NCBI GenBank assembly: GCA_034430115.1 | Contig: DAOUFG010000017.1 | Span: 1 to 64,000 of the forward strand | Length of the DNA: 64,000 nucleotides | Direction: 5' to 3' | Source: CAIXPS01 sp034430115 | GTDB lineage: Bacteria; Chloroflexota; Anaerolineae; J036; Brachytrichaceae | Shown: positions 18,675 to 27,854 of the stretch, in pieces | How the letters are laid out: every line of letters begins with the position of its first letter | Numbering within the stretch: position 1 is the first letter of the stretch | The notes under the pieces: model-generated | What the model saw: only the letters and a program-made list of their open reading frames with translations | What the model was told of the DNA's origin: nothing | The model's database searches: none | Position numbers and translations under genes: made by a program

Positions 18675-19802
18675 CTATGCCTTTTCGTTTTCAGGCTCAC
18701 CGAAGATGCCGGTCGGCCGCACCAGCAACACGACGATCAAGATCGTGAAAGCAATCGCGTCACGCATGGGAGTCGAGATGTATCCTGACGTGAGCGCTTC
18801 GGCCTGACCCATGATGAGCGCGCCCACAAATGCTCCGGGGATGCTGCCGATGCCACCCAGCACCGCGGCAACAAATGCCTTCAAACCGGGCAGAATGCCC
18901 ATCTGCGACACGATGGAAGGATAGGCGATTGCGTAGAGCACACCACCTAACCCGGCGAAAGCCGCCCCGATCGCAAAGGTGACCGAGATCACCTGGTCCA
19001 CGTTGATGCCCATGAGCTGCGCGGCCTGCTTATCGAAGGCGGTCGCGCGCATGGCTTTACCGATTTTGGTGCGCCGCACCAGGAACTGCAAGACCACCTG
19101 CATCAAAATGGACGTCACCATGATGATGATGGCAATGTTCGAGAATGTGATGGCACCCGCAGGCGGAGCCTTTCCCGACATCACCAGGTGGATGCCATCT
19201 TTGATGTACCAGGTGACCACTTCAAACGGGCGCTGGTAGGGGATAAAACGAGCCGAGAACACGAAGTTCAGCGCGCCGAAGTATTCAAGAAAGAAGGACA
19301 CGCCGATAGCGGTGATGAGTGCGGCAATACGGGGTGCCGTGCGCAGCGGGCGATAGGCGACGCGTTCGATGACCACCGCCAGTATCGCGCAGACGATCAT
19401 CGACAGAATGATGACCGTAATGGAACCAATGATCGCGGCTAACCCCACCGAAATGGACGGGAAGACGAGGGTTGGCCACAGATGCAGGTTGAAGCGGGAA
19501 ACCGCAAAATAGCTAACGAACGCGCCGACCATGAACACATCGCCGTGGGCGAAGTTGATCAACTTCACAATGCCATACACCATCGTATAGCCAAGTGCGA
19601 TCAGCGCATAAACAAATCCTAATTGCAAGCCACTGATGACGATCTGAGCGAAGAGTTGGGGATTTTCGAAAAAGCTACGTACCAGGACGATAACGGCCAG
19701 CACCGCCAAGAGTAGTAGGAAGCCCTTGCCGATCCAGGCTAAACGCGCCCCGGAACTGCGCCCAATGACTGTTGAACGTTGTGATGTACTCGCCTGTTGC
19801 AT
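18675..19802 (-). CDS. livH: Branched-chain amino acid ABC transporter permease LivH
   Basis: 375 residues. The core motifs are QLGFVYALIALGYTMVYGIVKLINFAHGDVFMVGAF near residues 60-95, GKAMRATAFDKQAAQLMGINV (the ATPase-contact loop) and AAVLGGIGSIPGAFVGALIMG. Several extra residues precede the first membrane helix. GGAGG lies 10 nt upstream of the ATG. It follows the binding-protein gene across a strong hairpin. Confidence 0.92.
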   Translation of the reverse strand: MQQASTSQRSTVIGRSSGARLAWIGKGFLLLLAVLAVIVLVRSFFENPQLFAQIVISGLQLGFVYALIALGYTMVYGIVKLINFAHGDVFMVGAFVSYFAVSRFNLHLWPTLVFPSISVGLAAIIGSITVIILSMIVCAILAVVIERVAYRPLRTAPRIAALITAIGVSFFLEYFGALNFVFSARFIPYQRPFEVVTWYIKDGIHLVMSGKAPPAGAITFSNIAIIIMVTSILMQVVLQFLVRRTKIGKAMRATAFDKQAAQLMGINVDQVISVTFAIGAAFAGLGGVLYAIAYPSIVSQMGILPGLKAFVAAVLGGIGSIPGAFVGALIMGQAEALTSGYISTPMRDAIAFTILIVVLLVRPTGIFGEPENEKA

Positions 19803-19900
19803 TGGCGCAATACCTCCAGCGGGCCGGGCCGATTACGCGTGACGGCAATCCAGCCGGTCCTATATGAGTATCCAGGAGAAACGATACATTGCAAACAAAC

Positions 19901-19930
19901 TGTGTGAGGAGGGGGTTCCCTCCTCACACA
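19901..19930 (-). promoter_or_regulatory. Intercistronic hairpin between livJ and livH
   Basis: A perfect 13-bp stem, TGTGTGAGGAGGG (19901-19913) against CCCTCCTCACACA (19918-19930), has a 4-nt loop. Such hairpins after binding-protein genes act as partial terminators or 3' stabilisers that leave more binding protein than permease. That role is inferred here; no long T-run follows on the minus strand. Confidence 0.7.
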
Positions 19931-19957
19931 CATGATCATGCGATGACCTGGGCTTAA

Positions 19958-21193
19958 CTATGGGTTCACGACGGAGTTGAAGGAAACCTTGCCGTCCTTC
20001 ACCTGCAGAATCGTGGCCGACTTCACAGGGTCATGATTCTGATCGTACGTAATCTTGCCGGAGATACCACTGAAGCTGATCTTGGCCAGCGCGTCACGAA
20101 CGGCGGCGGTGTCGTCAGCCGTCTTGGCCTCGGTGATGCCCTGCAACAAGATGTTGGTGGCGTCGTAAGCCAACGCAGCCAACGCATCTGGCACCTTCGC
20201 TGCGCCCTTGTCATCCTTGTACTTGGCGCCGTACTCCTTGACGAAGTTCTGCACCTCTGCGCGGGTGTCATCAGGCGAGTAGTGGTTGGTGTAGTAACCA
20301 CCATCGGCGGCCTGGAGGTCCAGGTCGGGGGAATCCCAACCATCGCCGCCCATGAACGGAGCGGTGATGCCCTTTTCCTTGGCCTGCTTGGCGGCCAGGT
20401 TCACGATGTTGTAATAGTCGGGCAGATAGATCACATCCGGCTTGGCATCGGCCACCTTGGCCAAAATGGCCGAGAAGTCGGTGTCCTTCGAGGTGTAGGT
20501 CTCCTTGCCGACGATCGTACCGCCACCGGCGGTGAACGACTTTTCGAAGTACTCAGCCAGACCCTTCACGTAGTCGTTCGACTGATCGAGCATGATGAAC
20601 GCCGTCTTGGCCTTCAACGTGTCGAGGGCGAACTTCGCGCCGACCTGGCCCTGGAACGGGTCAATGAAGCACGCGCGGAAGATGTAATCCTTCACCTTGC
20701 CGTTGCTGTCAACGGTCACCGATGGGTTGGTCGAAGTGGGGGTGATCAGGACGATCTTCTTCGAGTTGGCATAGTCTGACACGGGGATGGTGGCCTTCGA
20801 GCAGACTTCACCGATGATGAACTTGACCTTATCTTGTTCGACGACTTTCTTCGCGGCATTCAACGCCGGGTCGGGAGTGCACTGGCTGTCCTCAACGACG
20901 GGGACAATCTTGTGGCCCAAAACGCCGCCCTTCGCATTCCACTCTTCGATGGCGAGCAGAGCGCCGTCACGGGTGGATACACCAAAGGTGGGCACTGGAC
21001 CAGACAGCGGCGCCAAAATGGCGACTTTGACATCTTCGCCACTGGCGGCAGCAGGAGCGCTGGTGGCTTCGCCGGCGGCGGGCGCACTGGTCGCGGCACC
21101 AGCGTTGGGAGCGCTAGTGGGCGTGCTGGTGCCACACGCAGAAACAGCGATTGCGGCCAGCACAAATAACGACGTAACCTTAAATGAACGCAT
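19958..21193 (-). CDS. livJ: Branched-chain amino acid-type ABC substrate-binding lipoprotein LivJ
   Basis: 411 residues. Lipoprotein signal with lipobox VSAC, then an Ala/Pro/Thr/Ser linker to about residue 52. The binding fold follows the LivJ pattern: VKVAILAPLSGPVPTFG, GALLAIEEWNAKGGVLG, IIGEVCSKATIPVSDYANS and YIFRACFIDPFQG. The residues seen fit an amino-acid ligand, but specificity is unproven. GGAGGAGAAG precedes the ATG. First gene of the livJHMGF operon. Confidence 0.9.
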   Translation of the reverse strand: MRSFKVTSLFVLAAIAVSACGTSTPTSAPNAGAATSAPAAGEATSAPAAASGEDVKVAILAPLSGPVPTFGVSTRDGALLAIEEWNAKGGVLGHKIVPVVEDSQCTPDPALNAAKKVVEQDKVKFIIGEVCSKATIPVSDYANSKKIVLITPTSTNPSVTVDSNGKVKDYIFRACFIDPFQGQVGAKFALDTLKAKTAFIMLDQSNDYVKGLAEYFEKSFTAGGGTIVGKETYTSKDTDFSAILAKVADAKPDVIYLPDYYNIVNLAAKQAKEKGITAPFMGGDGWDSPDLDLQAADGGYYTNHYSPDDTRAEVQNFVKEYGAKYKDDKGAAKVPDALAALAYDATNILLQGITEAKTADDTAAVRDALAKISFSGISGKITYDQNHDPVKSATILQVKDGKVSFNSVVNP

Positions 21194-21563
21194 TGTTAAC
21201 TTCTCCTCCGTACAAGTAGCTATGGATATAAGTGATGACGTACATGCCCCGAACAGAGACGAACTCGGTGCATTTTGCGGGAGGCCCGATCCCCGTATCG
21301 TTCGATATGAGTTACTGTGGGCAGTATCACCTCATTAATTCTTCGTGGGAAACGTATTGCTGCAAAGGTTGTAACCGTCACAGCATAAGAACACCCAAGC
21401 GGGCATCCTATATATGGGCGGAATGAACTCCGTCTGTTACCTGCACCTCCTGGTGGAACAGGCGTCACTAACATATCATCTGCAATATAGGCATCGGGGC
21501 CTATACTATCGGCTACAGATTAGGCGGTATTATAGGATTTGCGATACCAAAAGTCAACTGAGC
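21194..21563. other. Intergenic region between divergent genes, nothing coding recognised
   Basis: This stretch should hold the livJ promoter (minus), but I could not place one with confidence. No decayed gene, RNA or clear repeat was seen on either strand. Composition is more AT-rich than the flanking genes. Confidence 0.5.
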
Positions 21564-21592
21564 TTGACACCATTCCCTAACTACCCTATACT
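21564..21592 (+). promoter_or_regulatory. Sigma70-type promoter
   Basis: TTGACA (21564-21569) and TATACT (21587-21592) are separated by exactly 17 nt, a near-consensus housekeeping promoter. It would start transcription about 100 nt upstream of the small membrane protein gene at 21701. Confidence 0.75.
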
Positions 21593-21700
21593 TTTTCACC
21601 AACTTGTATGGAATGGTCAGCGCGCCACTACCATGATGTGATGACCCGCGCAGCCTGCAAGCGCAATGAAGCCCTCTCAAATGCTTAAGGAGATACAGAA

Positions 21701-22117
21701 ATGAATCTGCGCCGTTCACTCACTGGCAGAATCAGCATCGTCCTGATCCTGATCTTGCAAGTTATTGCGCTACTTCTATTCCCCGCCGATTCTTTCGCCC
21801 CCACTACGCAAGAATGGTGGCTACCCATGCTGTTGTTCGTCATGGTCGTGGTCGCCGACGTGGAATTGATCGCGCGCCACAGCGATAAGTCGTGGCCCTG
21901 GGCCCTGATTTCATTTGCACACGGGTTCAATATCATCAGCCGGCTGATGCTGATCTGGCCACACGCGTCGCTTGCCGAGGAAGGCAGCAATACGTTCAAC
22001 GCGCCCTACGTCATTTTGAGCGTGATTTCGATGATCCTCTCCGGCCTGGCCCTGGCCTACATCGAATGGCCCGAAGTTCGCAACGGCCTGTTGCAACCCG
22101 TCGCGGCAGTCAAGTAA
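21701..22117 (+). CDS. Small four-helix membrane protein of unknown function
   Basis: 138 residues, with AAGGAG 8 nt before the ATG and a near-consensus promoter upstream, so expression is likely. Four hydrophobic segments are visible (about residues 11-27, 42-55, 65-85 and 102-121). The motifs are WWLPMLLFVMVVVADVELIARHSDKSWPW and GFNIISRLMLIWPH. I do not recognise the family. It is monocistronic and ends at a convergent terminator shared with the macrodomain gene. Confidence 0.8.
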   Translation: MNLRRSLTGRISIVLILILQVIALLLFPADSFAPTTQEWWLPMLLFVMVVVADVELIARHSDKSWPWALISFAHGFNIISRLMLIWPHASLAEEGSNTFNAPYVILSVISMILSGLALAYIEWPEVRNGLLQPVAAVK

Positions 22118-22141
22118 GTAACCCTTGGGAAGATAAACGTC

Positions 22142-22187
22142 GTGGGAGAGAAGGGGCACCACAAGTGGGACGCTCCTTCGCTCCCAC
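22142..22187. terminator. Bidirectional hairpin between convergent genes
   Basis: GTGGGAGAGAAGGGGC (22142-22157) pairs with GCTCCTTCGCTCCCAC (22172-22187) with two mismatches. It lies in the 81-bp gap between the membrane protein gene (plus) and the macrodomain gene (minus). A long T-run is absent. Confidence 0.5.
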
Positions 22188-22198
22188 CTCTGTTTCGG

Positions 22199-22753
22199 CT
22201 AGGAAAGCTTTTCCAGGGCGCTGTGATAGCTCTCCAGGTCATAGGCACTGAAGAGCACCATGCAGACCTCATCCAATCTGTCGGGGTTTGCCTCGATGAA
22301 CGTCTTAATGGCGGTTAGCGCCACCATGGCTGCCTGCGCCACCGGGTAGCCATAGATGCCGGTGCTGATCGACGGGAACGCCACCGTGCGCAACCCTTCG
22401 TCCACTGCCACTTGCAAACTATTGCGATAGCAATTGGCCAGCAAAGCCGCCTCACCCGCTCCGCCGCCATGCCACACCGGCCCGACCGTGTGGATGACGC
22501 GCCTGGCAGGCAGCCGGCCGCCGGTGGTGCTCACGGCCTGCCCGGTCGGCAAGCCATCGGGGAAGCGACTTTGGCGGATACGCCGGCATTCGACCAGGAT
22601 TTCCGGCCCGCCGGCGCGGTGAATCGCGCCATCCACGCCTCCCCCTCCCAACAAACTGTTATTAGCCGCATTGACGATTGCATCCACCTTTTGGGCGGTG
22701 ATATCTCCCTGCACAAGCTTCAGCAGGGTTTGCTTGATTTTGAGTTCTGTCAT
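22199..22753 (-). CDS. Macrodomain protein (MacroD-type O-acetyl-ADP-ribose deacetylase)
   Basis: 184 residues, a single macrodomain. ADP-ribose-binding motifs are VQGDITAQKVDAIVNAANN, SLLGGGGVDGAIHRAGG and PSISTGIYGYP, as in MacroD/YmdB proteins, which hydrolyse O-acetyl-ADP-ribose or remove ADP-ribose from acidic residues. The catalytic Asn and Asp of NAANN and GGVDGAI are present. The start codon directly abuts the stop of the upstream double-GNAT gene, so the two are translated together. Confidence 0.92.
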   Translation of the reverse strand: MTELKIKQTLLKLVQGDITAQKVDAIVNAANNSLLGGGGVDGAIHRAGGPEILVECRRIRQSRFPDGLPTGQAVSTTGGRLPARRVIHTVGPVWHGGGAGEAALLANCYRNSLQVAVDEGLRTVAFPSISTGIYGYPVAQAAMVALTAIKTFIEANPDRLDEVCMVLFSAYDLESYHSALEKLS

Positions 22754-23716
22754 TTACCACAATCTCTTGGAGAGCATGATGTACTTACGGAAGGGGCGAA
22801 AGCCGAACTTTGCATAGAAGTCCACCAGCACCAACCAATCTATCATACAACCGCGCACGCCATGATCGCGCAAATGGCGCAGGCCGCCATCCAACAGCGC
22901 CCCGCCATATCCAAGGCCACGCCGGCCGGCGCTGATGCCGATGGAGCCCAGTTGTCCCCACGGGTGCGGCAAACCATGCATGTAGAAGCGATCCAACGGG
23001 CACAAGGAATCCTCAAAGGTGACGAGGCACACCCCATCCACGCCACGTTCGCTCCACAGCAACATGTAGTCCGACAAGCGGATGCCGTCACGTAAAAGCT
23101 CCTCACAGTGATAGCGCCAGCCGCCGGGGAACTCGCGCCGCAAAAAGCCCAGCATGGCGTTTTCATCACCGGGTTGGGCGGGGCGCACCGTCACGCCTTT
23201 GGCTTTGTTGCCGCTGGACGGCGTCGCGTAGTCGCGCAAGTCCGCGGCCATATCCCACACTTCGCCGTGCCCGGCGCTGGGCTGGTAATCGTGTTGGAGG
23301 AAGAATGACAGCGTGCCCAACTCATCGGGCACGCCGGGCGCAAAGGGCTGCATGCTTGCGCCCAACGCGGCGAACCGGCCCCCCTGGCTGCGCAACCAGT
23401 CTTCCGCCCAATGAAGCAACTGGCCGCCGATGCCATGATGCTGCGCCGAACGCAATACGGCCAGCGCATCGATATAGCCCTGCTCCGCCGGCGAGGCGGC
23501 AGGATCGCCTTTCAATTGGCTGGCCAGCACAAAACCCACCGGCACGCCATTCACCATCGCAAGCTGCCCGGCCTGCACCTTGCCGGTATGTGGCTTCGTG
23601 TTGTAGCTCACGAAGCGCTCGCTGATCGCCAGGCGCGGCCCGCACGCCGTTGACCATATCCGCGCCGCCGCCGAGGAATGTGTTGGCTCGGAACGGTTAA
23701 ACGAGACTAATTCCAT
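22754..23716 (-). CDS. Tandem GNAT-domain acetyltransferase
   Basis: 320 residues with two GNAT folds. The first (about 1-155) has VLRSAQHHGIGGQLLHWAEDWLRSQG, an acetyl-CoA loop of QxxGxG type. The second (about 175-320) has IGISAGRRGLGYGGALLDGGLRHLRDHG and ends FYAKFGFRPFRKY. The substrate is unknown. Stop and the macrodomain start abut, suggesting a linked function, perhaps acetyl/ADP-ribose turnover; that is speculation. Confidence 0.85.
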   Translation of the reverse strand: MELVSFNRSEPTHSSAAARIWSTACGPRLAISERFVSYNTKPHTGKVQAGQLAMVNGVPVGFVLASQLKGDPAASPAEQGYIDALAVLRSAQHHGIGGQLLHWAEDWLRSQGGRFAALGASMQPFAPGVPDELGTLSFFLQHDYQPSAGHGEVWDMAADLRDYATPSSGNKAKGVTVRPAQPGDENAMLGFLRREFPGGWRYHCEELLRDGIRLSDYMLLWSERGVDGVCLVTFEDSLCPLDRFYMHGLPHPWGQLGSIGISAGRRGLGYGGALLDGGLRHLRDHGVRGCMIDWLVLVDFYAKFGFRPFRKYIMLSKRLW

Positions 23717-23772
23717 GAGAAATGATCGGTGTATAGGATCATGAGATTAGAGATTGATGAACAAAAAGGGAC

Positions 23773-23824
23773 CACGGATTACACAGATTTCACGGACAGG
23801 AAATTTCAATCTGTGTAATCCGTG
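23773..23824. repeat. CCACGGAT-type palindromic repeat, long copy
   Basis: A perfect 17-bp inverted repeat: CACGGATTACACAGATT (23773-23789) and AATCTGTGTAATCCGTG (23808-23824), followed by a further CATCCGTGG. It is the same family as 12381-12429 and lies between GNAT and GH172 genes. Confidence 0.75.
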
Positions 23825-23866
23825 TCATCCGTGGTTCACTCTAATCTCTAATCCAAAATCTCCTTA

Positions 23867-24922
23867 TTAGCGTGGCAGGCGCTCGTTACGCGAGGGCAGC
23901 ACGGGGAAGGCAGCATGCGGTTCTTGCTGATACCAATATCCTACCGAGGCGATTTCGTCCGTCAACGGTTGGAATTTGCCGCCCGGCCACCAGCCCAGGG
24001 CCTGGATGGTCACCTTCAGGTCTTTGTGGAAGCGGATCGGGTCCATGATGTGCCAGCGATACAACCCATGCTTGGGCACGCGCTCATTTTCCTTCTGCCA
24101 CAATGGGTAACCGGTGTAGGGGCCGGTAAACGTGTCGCCAAAGCCCCACGCGCCGCAGAAGTAATCCTCGGTGCCGGTGCCACAAATCGTAGGGTCTTCC
24201 TTGTCGCCATCCATGAAGAACTTGATTTCGCCCTCGCCCCACCAGCCGTCGGACATCTGCACCCACGCCAGGTAAGTGCCCACGTACTGGCCGTTGCCAC
24301 TAATGCCGTCCAGGATGACGTGCTCGGGACATTCGCGGCGGGTCGTGCTGATGCGCCACTGGGCGTGGAAGGTACCCAGATCGGCCGGCAATTGACCCAG
24401 GGCATAGGTGATCTGGTAGAAGAAGCCGTCGATTGCCTCGTCGCGCTGATTCTCCACGGTGATGCGCGCGGATTTATAGAAGGGCATCGGCCAATAGCTA
24501 TTGAAACCGCCGCTGGGGTTTACCGCCACGGCCAACGATGTGACGTTGGTGCGCAACCCATGCCCACAGGCGAAGAAATCGCCCAGCGGCACCTCCACGG
24601 ACGGCGTTTCTTCACCATCCCAATATATGCGCAGCACACAGTCGCGATAGGCCTTCGGATCCACGGTGATCCAGATATGCTGGAGCATGCCCTGGCCCTT
24701 AATATCGGCCAACGTGGTCAACGAACCGGCATCCAGCGTGATACAAGGGCGCACCTTCCAGGGCTTGCCGAGTTCGCGTGCGGGACCTTGCTTCGTATCC
24801 GGCACCTCTTTGGCCCCGCCGGCACGTTCGCCATTGGGGTTCTCGGCACTGATCGAGCGCGTCTCGAAATCGCCCAACACGGGCAACCCACCCAGGCCAA
24901 ACTGGCGATTGTTCAACAACAT
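23867..24922 (-). CDS. Glycoside hydrolase family 172 (DUF2961) protein
   Basis: 351 residues. DUF2961/GH172 features are the ADIKGQGMLQHIWIT strand, the LRIYWDGEETPSVEVPLGDFFACGHG segment, and the signature GEGEIKFFMDGDKEDPTICGTGTEDYFCGAWGF with the acidic residues of the active site. GH172 includes difructose-dianhydride-forming enzymes and arabinofuranosidases. No signal peptide is seen. Single gene between two repeats; the substrate remains open. Confidence 0.9.
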   Translation of the reverse strand: MLLNNRQFGLGGLPVLGDFETRSISAENPNGERAGGAKEVPDTKQGPARELGKPWKVRPCITLDAGSLTTLADIKGQGMLQHIWITVDPKAYRDCVLRIYWDGEETPSVEVPLGDFFACGHGLRTNVTSLAVAVNPSGGFNSYWPMPFYKSARITVENQRDEAIDGFFYQITYALGQLPADLGTFHAQWRISTTRRECPEHVILDGISGNGQYVGTYLAWVQMSDGWWGEGEIKFFMDGDKEDPTICGTGTEDYFCGAWGFGDTFTGPYTGYPLWQKENERVPKHGLYRWHIMDPIRFHKDLKVTIQALGWWPGGKFQPLTDEIASVGYWYQQEPHAAFPVLPSRNERLPR

Positions 24923-25058
24923 GGTTGTAGGCTCTCCTATTTAGAAAGATGAGTATTGGTCGTAACCTGCGTAAGTCATTATACGAAGATACCGCCAATT
25001 CATTCGTGTTACACTCAGCACACTTCGCTCGTTGTATTGTGATATGGGGAGGTTTGTG

Positions 25059-26819
25059 ATGTCGTGGTTACGTTGGGTTTGGAAACTTGCATTTATTTTC
25101 GGCGCTACTTTCGTCCTGTTCTTCCTCTTTCTCGGCCATCCTGCCCAGGCAGAAGGCGTATTTACAGTCACCACCACTCTAGACAATAACAGCGCAGACG
25201 GCAATCTCAGCCTGCGCGAAGCGCTCCTGGTGGCGAATGGCTCCGCCACGGTTGGGTTCACGTCGCAAGAACAAGCGCTGCTAGGCGGGTGCACCTTCAG
25301 CGGCGGCAACATCACCGGCGGCTGTGGCGCAGGCATCACCGACACGATCAACTTCAACTTTGCCAGCGGCGTCATCACGCTCAACAACTCGCTTGGGGCG
25401 CTCCCAAACATCAACGACAGCCGCCCCACCTATGTGAATGGCACTAACAACTCAACCGTGGAGATCGCGGTTGACGGCACAAACCTGGCGAGCGGCGTTC
25501 CACTGCTGAGCGTCACGTCCAATCACAACCGGGTCATGTTCCTCAGTTTTAGGAACGGCCCATCTAACGGCGTGAACGTCACCGGGAGCGACAACGATCT
25601 ATCGTTCATTCGCAGCTATGGCAATGCCGGCGCCGGCGTGGTGATCAACAATGGCGACCGCAACAGCCTTTATGGCGGCGATTTTGGTTTCCGCTGGTTG
25701 GACTCGCCATATACCTGCAACGCCGCCACGCGGAATGACGGCAACGACATCTTGCTCACCGGCAGCGCCGTCTCTAACACGATCCAAAACAACACCGTGG
25801 TCTGTTCGCCCGTCGATGGCATCCTGATCACAGGCACGACCGCGCTGAGCAACGTGGTGGACTCAAACGACACCGGCACGTGGTATATCAGCGGCGGGCT
25901 GCGCAACCTGGGCAACACCGGGTCGGGAATCGCGCTCCTCAACGGCAGCAAACAAAACCTGGTTCAATACAACACCGTCGGGTTCAACAACCAGCACGGC
26001 GTCCGCCTGAGCGGGAGCGGCACCACCAGCAATACGATCATCAACAACAACATCGGCGCCTATATTTTGGCCAACATCCCCAACGCAGGCGCGGGTGTGG
26101 AGATCGACAGTGGCGCGCAATCGAACCAGGTGCTCTCCAACCGGATCGAACGCAATACGCTGGCGGGCGTGCTGATCCGTGGCAGCAACACGACCGGCAA
26201 CTTCCTATCGGCAAACGGCATCCAGCGCCAGGCGGGGCCAGGCGTACAGATCGACAGCGGCGCGCAATCAAACACCGTTGCCAGCAACACGCTCGCACTG
26301 AACACATATGGCGTTTTGCTGGACGGCCCCGGCACCTCGCTGAACCTCATCACGCGCACGCTGATCTATTCCAACACCTACGACGGCATTGGCGAACGGA
26401 ACCAGGCCGGCGCGAATAACTGGACGGAGATCAGCACGCACGACAACGGTGGTTTGGGCATCGACAAGTTTGCCGAGTTGGACGCCACCGATAACATCTC
26501 TGCGCCGGTGTTCTCCATCACATCGGTGAATAAGAACACCCACGTTGTGAGCGGTAAATCCAGCGGCTCAGCGCTGCTTATCTTTACAACGGTGGAGCTA
26601 TACCGAATCGCGCTGGACCCAAGCGGCTACGGCGAAGGCGTCACGTTCGTCGGGCGGACGCTCACCGATTCAAACGGCAACTGGTCGATCAATGATCCCG
26701 GCATGAGCGGCGGGTGTTACACGGCCTTCATCTCCACGATTGTGCTCGTGCCGCTGGGGTCATCCGAGTTCAGCCACACCAATTGCACCACGATGCTGCC
26801 GATGGTCAGGAAGCCGTAG
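25059..26819 (+). CDS. Secreted right-handed beta-helix protein with CSLREA motif
   Basis: 586 residues from ATG 25059, with GGGGAGG 6 nt upstream (an in-frame TTG at 25032 has none). Signal peptide residues 1-31, ending HPAQA. A CSLREA-like opening follows (TTLDNNSADGNLSLREALLVAN). Residues about 130-440 are a run of beta-helix turns rich in N/G/T with repeating VQIDSGAQSNTV / VEIDSGAQSNQV units, typical of pectate-lyase-like parallel helices. The C-terminal 90 residues form a beta domain like that of Chloroflexota surface proteins. No catalytic site recognised; likely an adhesin or polysaccharide-binding surface protein. Confidence 0.85.
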   Translation: MSWLRWVWKLAFIFGATFVLFFLFLGHPAQAEGVFTVTTTLDNNSADGNLSLREALLVANGSATVGFTSQEQALLGGCTFSGGNITGGCGAGITDTINFNFASGVITLNNSLGALPNINDSRPTYVNGTNNSTVEIAVDGTNLASGVPLLSVTSNHNRVMFLSFRNGPSNGVNVTGSDNDLSFIRSYGNAGAGVVINNGDRNSLYGGDFGFRWLDSPYTCNAATRNDGNDILLTGSAVSNTIQNNTVVCSPVDGILITGTTALSNVVDSNDTGTWYISGGLRNLGNTGSGIALLNGSKQNLVQYNTVGFNNQHGVRLSGSGTTSNTIINNNIGAYILANIPNAGAGVEIDSGAQSNQVLSNRIERNTLAGVLIRGSNTTGNFLSANGIQRQAGPGVQIDSGAQSNTVASNTLALNTYGVLLDGPGTSLNLITRTLIYSNTYDGIGERNQAGANNWTEISTHDNGGLGIDKFAELDATDNISAPVFSITSVNKNTHVVSGKSSGSALLIFTTVELYRIALDPSGYGEGVTFVGRTLTDSNGNWSINDPGMSGGCYTAFISTIVLVPLGSSEFSHTNCTTMLPMVRKP

Positions 26820-26894
26820 ACGACAAGTGGGCCAATGAATCCACGAATGATGCGAATGCCATTCCAGCGCGGAGAAGTCTTGGCCGCTGTGCGT

Positions 26895-27190
26895 TCACGC
26901 CATGTTCAACCCAATGTCGAAATCGGACGCGTAGCCATCGGCAGTCTCAGTCAGCGGGAGAATGAGTTGGCTGCGCCGCTTTGATAGATGCTGTCGTCCT
27001 CATTTTTCATGCGGCCATGTCCCCTTGTGGCATAGGGTTGCTGGGCGTAGACCTTATCGGTGATCGCCTCATCGAAGAAGAACTGCGAAGTAAATTTGTA
27101 GCTCCGGGCAGCGTTGGCGCTGGAGCGAACCTTGAAGTGAATGTGTACCGCACGCCCCTGGTACCAGCCGGGATAGATTGGCGATAGAGG
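26895..27190 (-). pseudogene. C-terminal remnant of an intradiol ring-cleavage dioxygenase
   Basis: The minus-strand frame from about 27190 reads IYPGWYQGRAVHIHFKV, then TSQFFFDEAITDKVYAQQPY and KNEDDSIYQSGAA, the conserved C-terminal half of intradiol dioxygenases with the iron-binding Tyr and the HIH histidines. A one-base shift near 26955 then moves into QLILPLTETADGYASDFDIG, the normal C-terminus, ending at a stop at 26895-26897. No N-terminal half is found upstream. Nothing else is seen between 26820 and 27300. Confidence 0.75.
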
Positions 27191-27300
27191 CAGATTACAC
27201 GGCACAGGTTTAGATCGTATGTAGAACTTGTGAGGAGAGTGTGAGTGTTTGCAAACAGCACGGACAGGAGCAGTTTTTATGTTGACAATCTATCCGCTCG

Positions 27301-27837
27301 CTAGATTGGGAGTTCAATATCTTGTGGCAAGCCGACGCGCATGAAGTAGCGGGCGAATGTCTGAGACATGTGCTCACGATATGGCGGACACAACCTGAGA
27401 CGTCGCCCTGCCATACGAGCATAGTCCTCAAGATATGACTTCGGCAGGCTGAGCACACGCCCGAAATCGATAATCCGGGTCTCGAGCGCTATTTGCTCTG
27501 GATCCGAGGCTGCCAGCAAATGATAACGTGGACGATAACCTTTTCGCACAAGGTCGAGCGCCCCTTTTTTAGCCAACGCTGGATTCAACCCGCTTACCGC
27601 TCTGATAGACCAATGCGGACAGAGAATGACGTCATCGAGCTTACCCTCATGAGTAAGATCGCATGACTGCGTCAACACAACCACATCGTAGGTCAAAATA
27701 TCCCCTGCGACAGTGTTATTTGCATCCGGCGTAGGGGAATGGGCAACAGGAACCTGCACAGAACAATTCAAAAGAATATCGCCCTGTTCAAGCTGGCTAC
27801 CTTCGACGACCGTATACCAGGGATATTGAAGCGGCAT
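27301..27837 (-). CDS. Conserved hypothetical protein with VLTQSCDL motif (cassette gene 3)
   Basis: 178 residues, no signal peptide or membrane segment. The N-terminus has the pattern LEQGDILLNC, then YDVVVLTQSCDLTHEGKLDDVILCP, a Ser-Cys-Asp element embedded in a beta strand that I have seen in uncharacterised proteins but cannot tie to a function. The C-terminal third is basic and helical (RRLRLCPPYREHMSQTFARYF). It lies 17 bp after gene 2, with which it must be cotranscribed. The AT-richer codon use stands out from neighbouring genes, suggesting horizontal acquisition. Confidence 0.75.
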   Translation of the reverse strand: MPLQYPWYTVVEGSQLEQGDILLNCSVQVPVAHSPTPDANNTVAGDILTYDVVVLTQSCDLTHEGKLDDVILCPHWSIRAVSGLNPALAKKGALDLVRKGYRPRYHLLAASDPEQIALETRIIDFGRVLSLPKSYLEDYARMAGRRLRLCPPYREHMSQTFARYFMRVGLPQDIELPI

Positions 27838-27854
27838 GTGAGTCTAATGGGCGA

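Noticed and set aside
23915..24952. 345-codon plus-strand frame opposite the GH172 gene
   Set aside because: The GH172 protein on the minus strand has clear family motifs; the plus frame is a product of high GC and codon bias.
26981..27261. Short ORFs opposite and beside the dioxygenase remnant
   Set aside because: They are frame shadows; only the HIH-containing minus frame shows family conservation.
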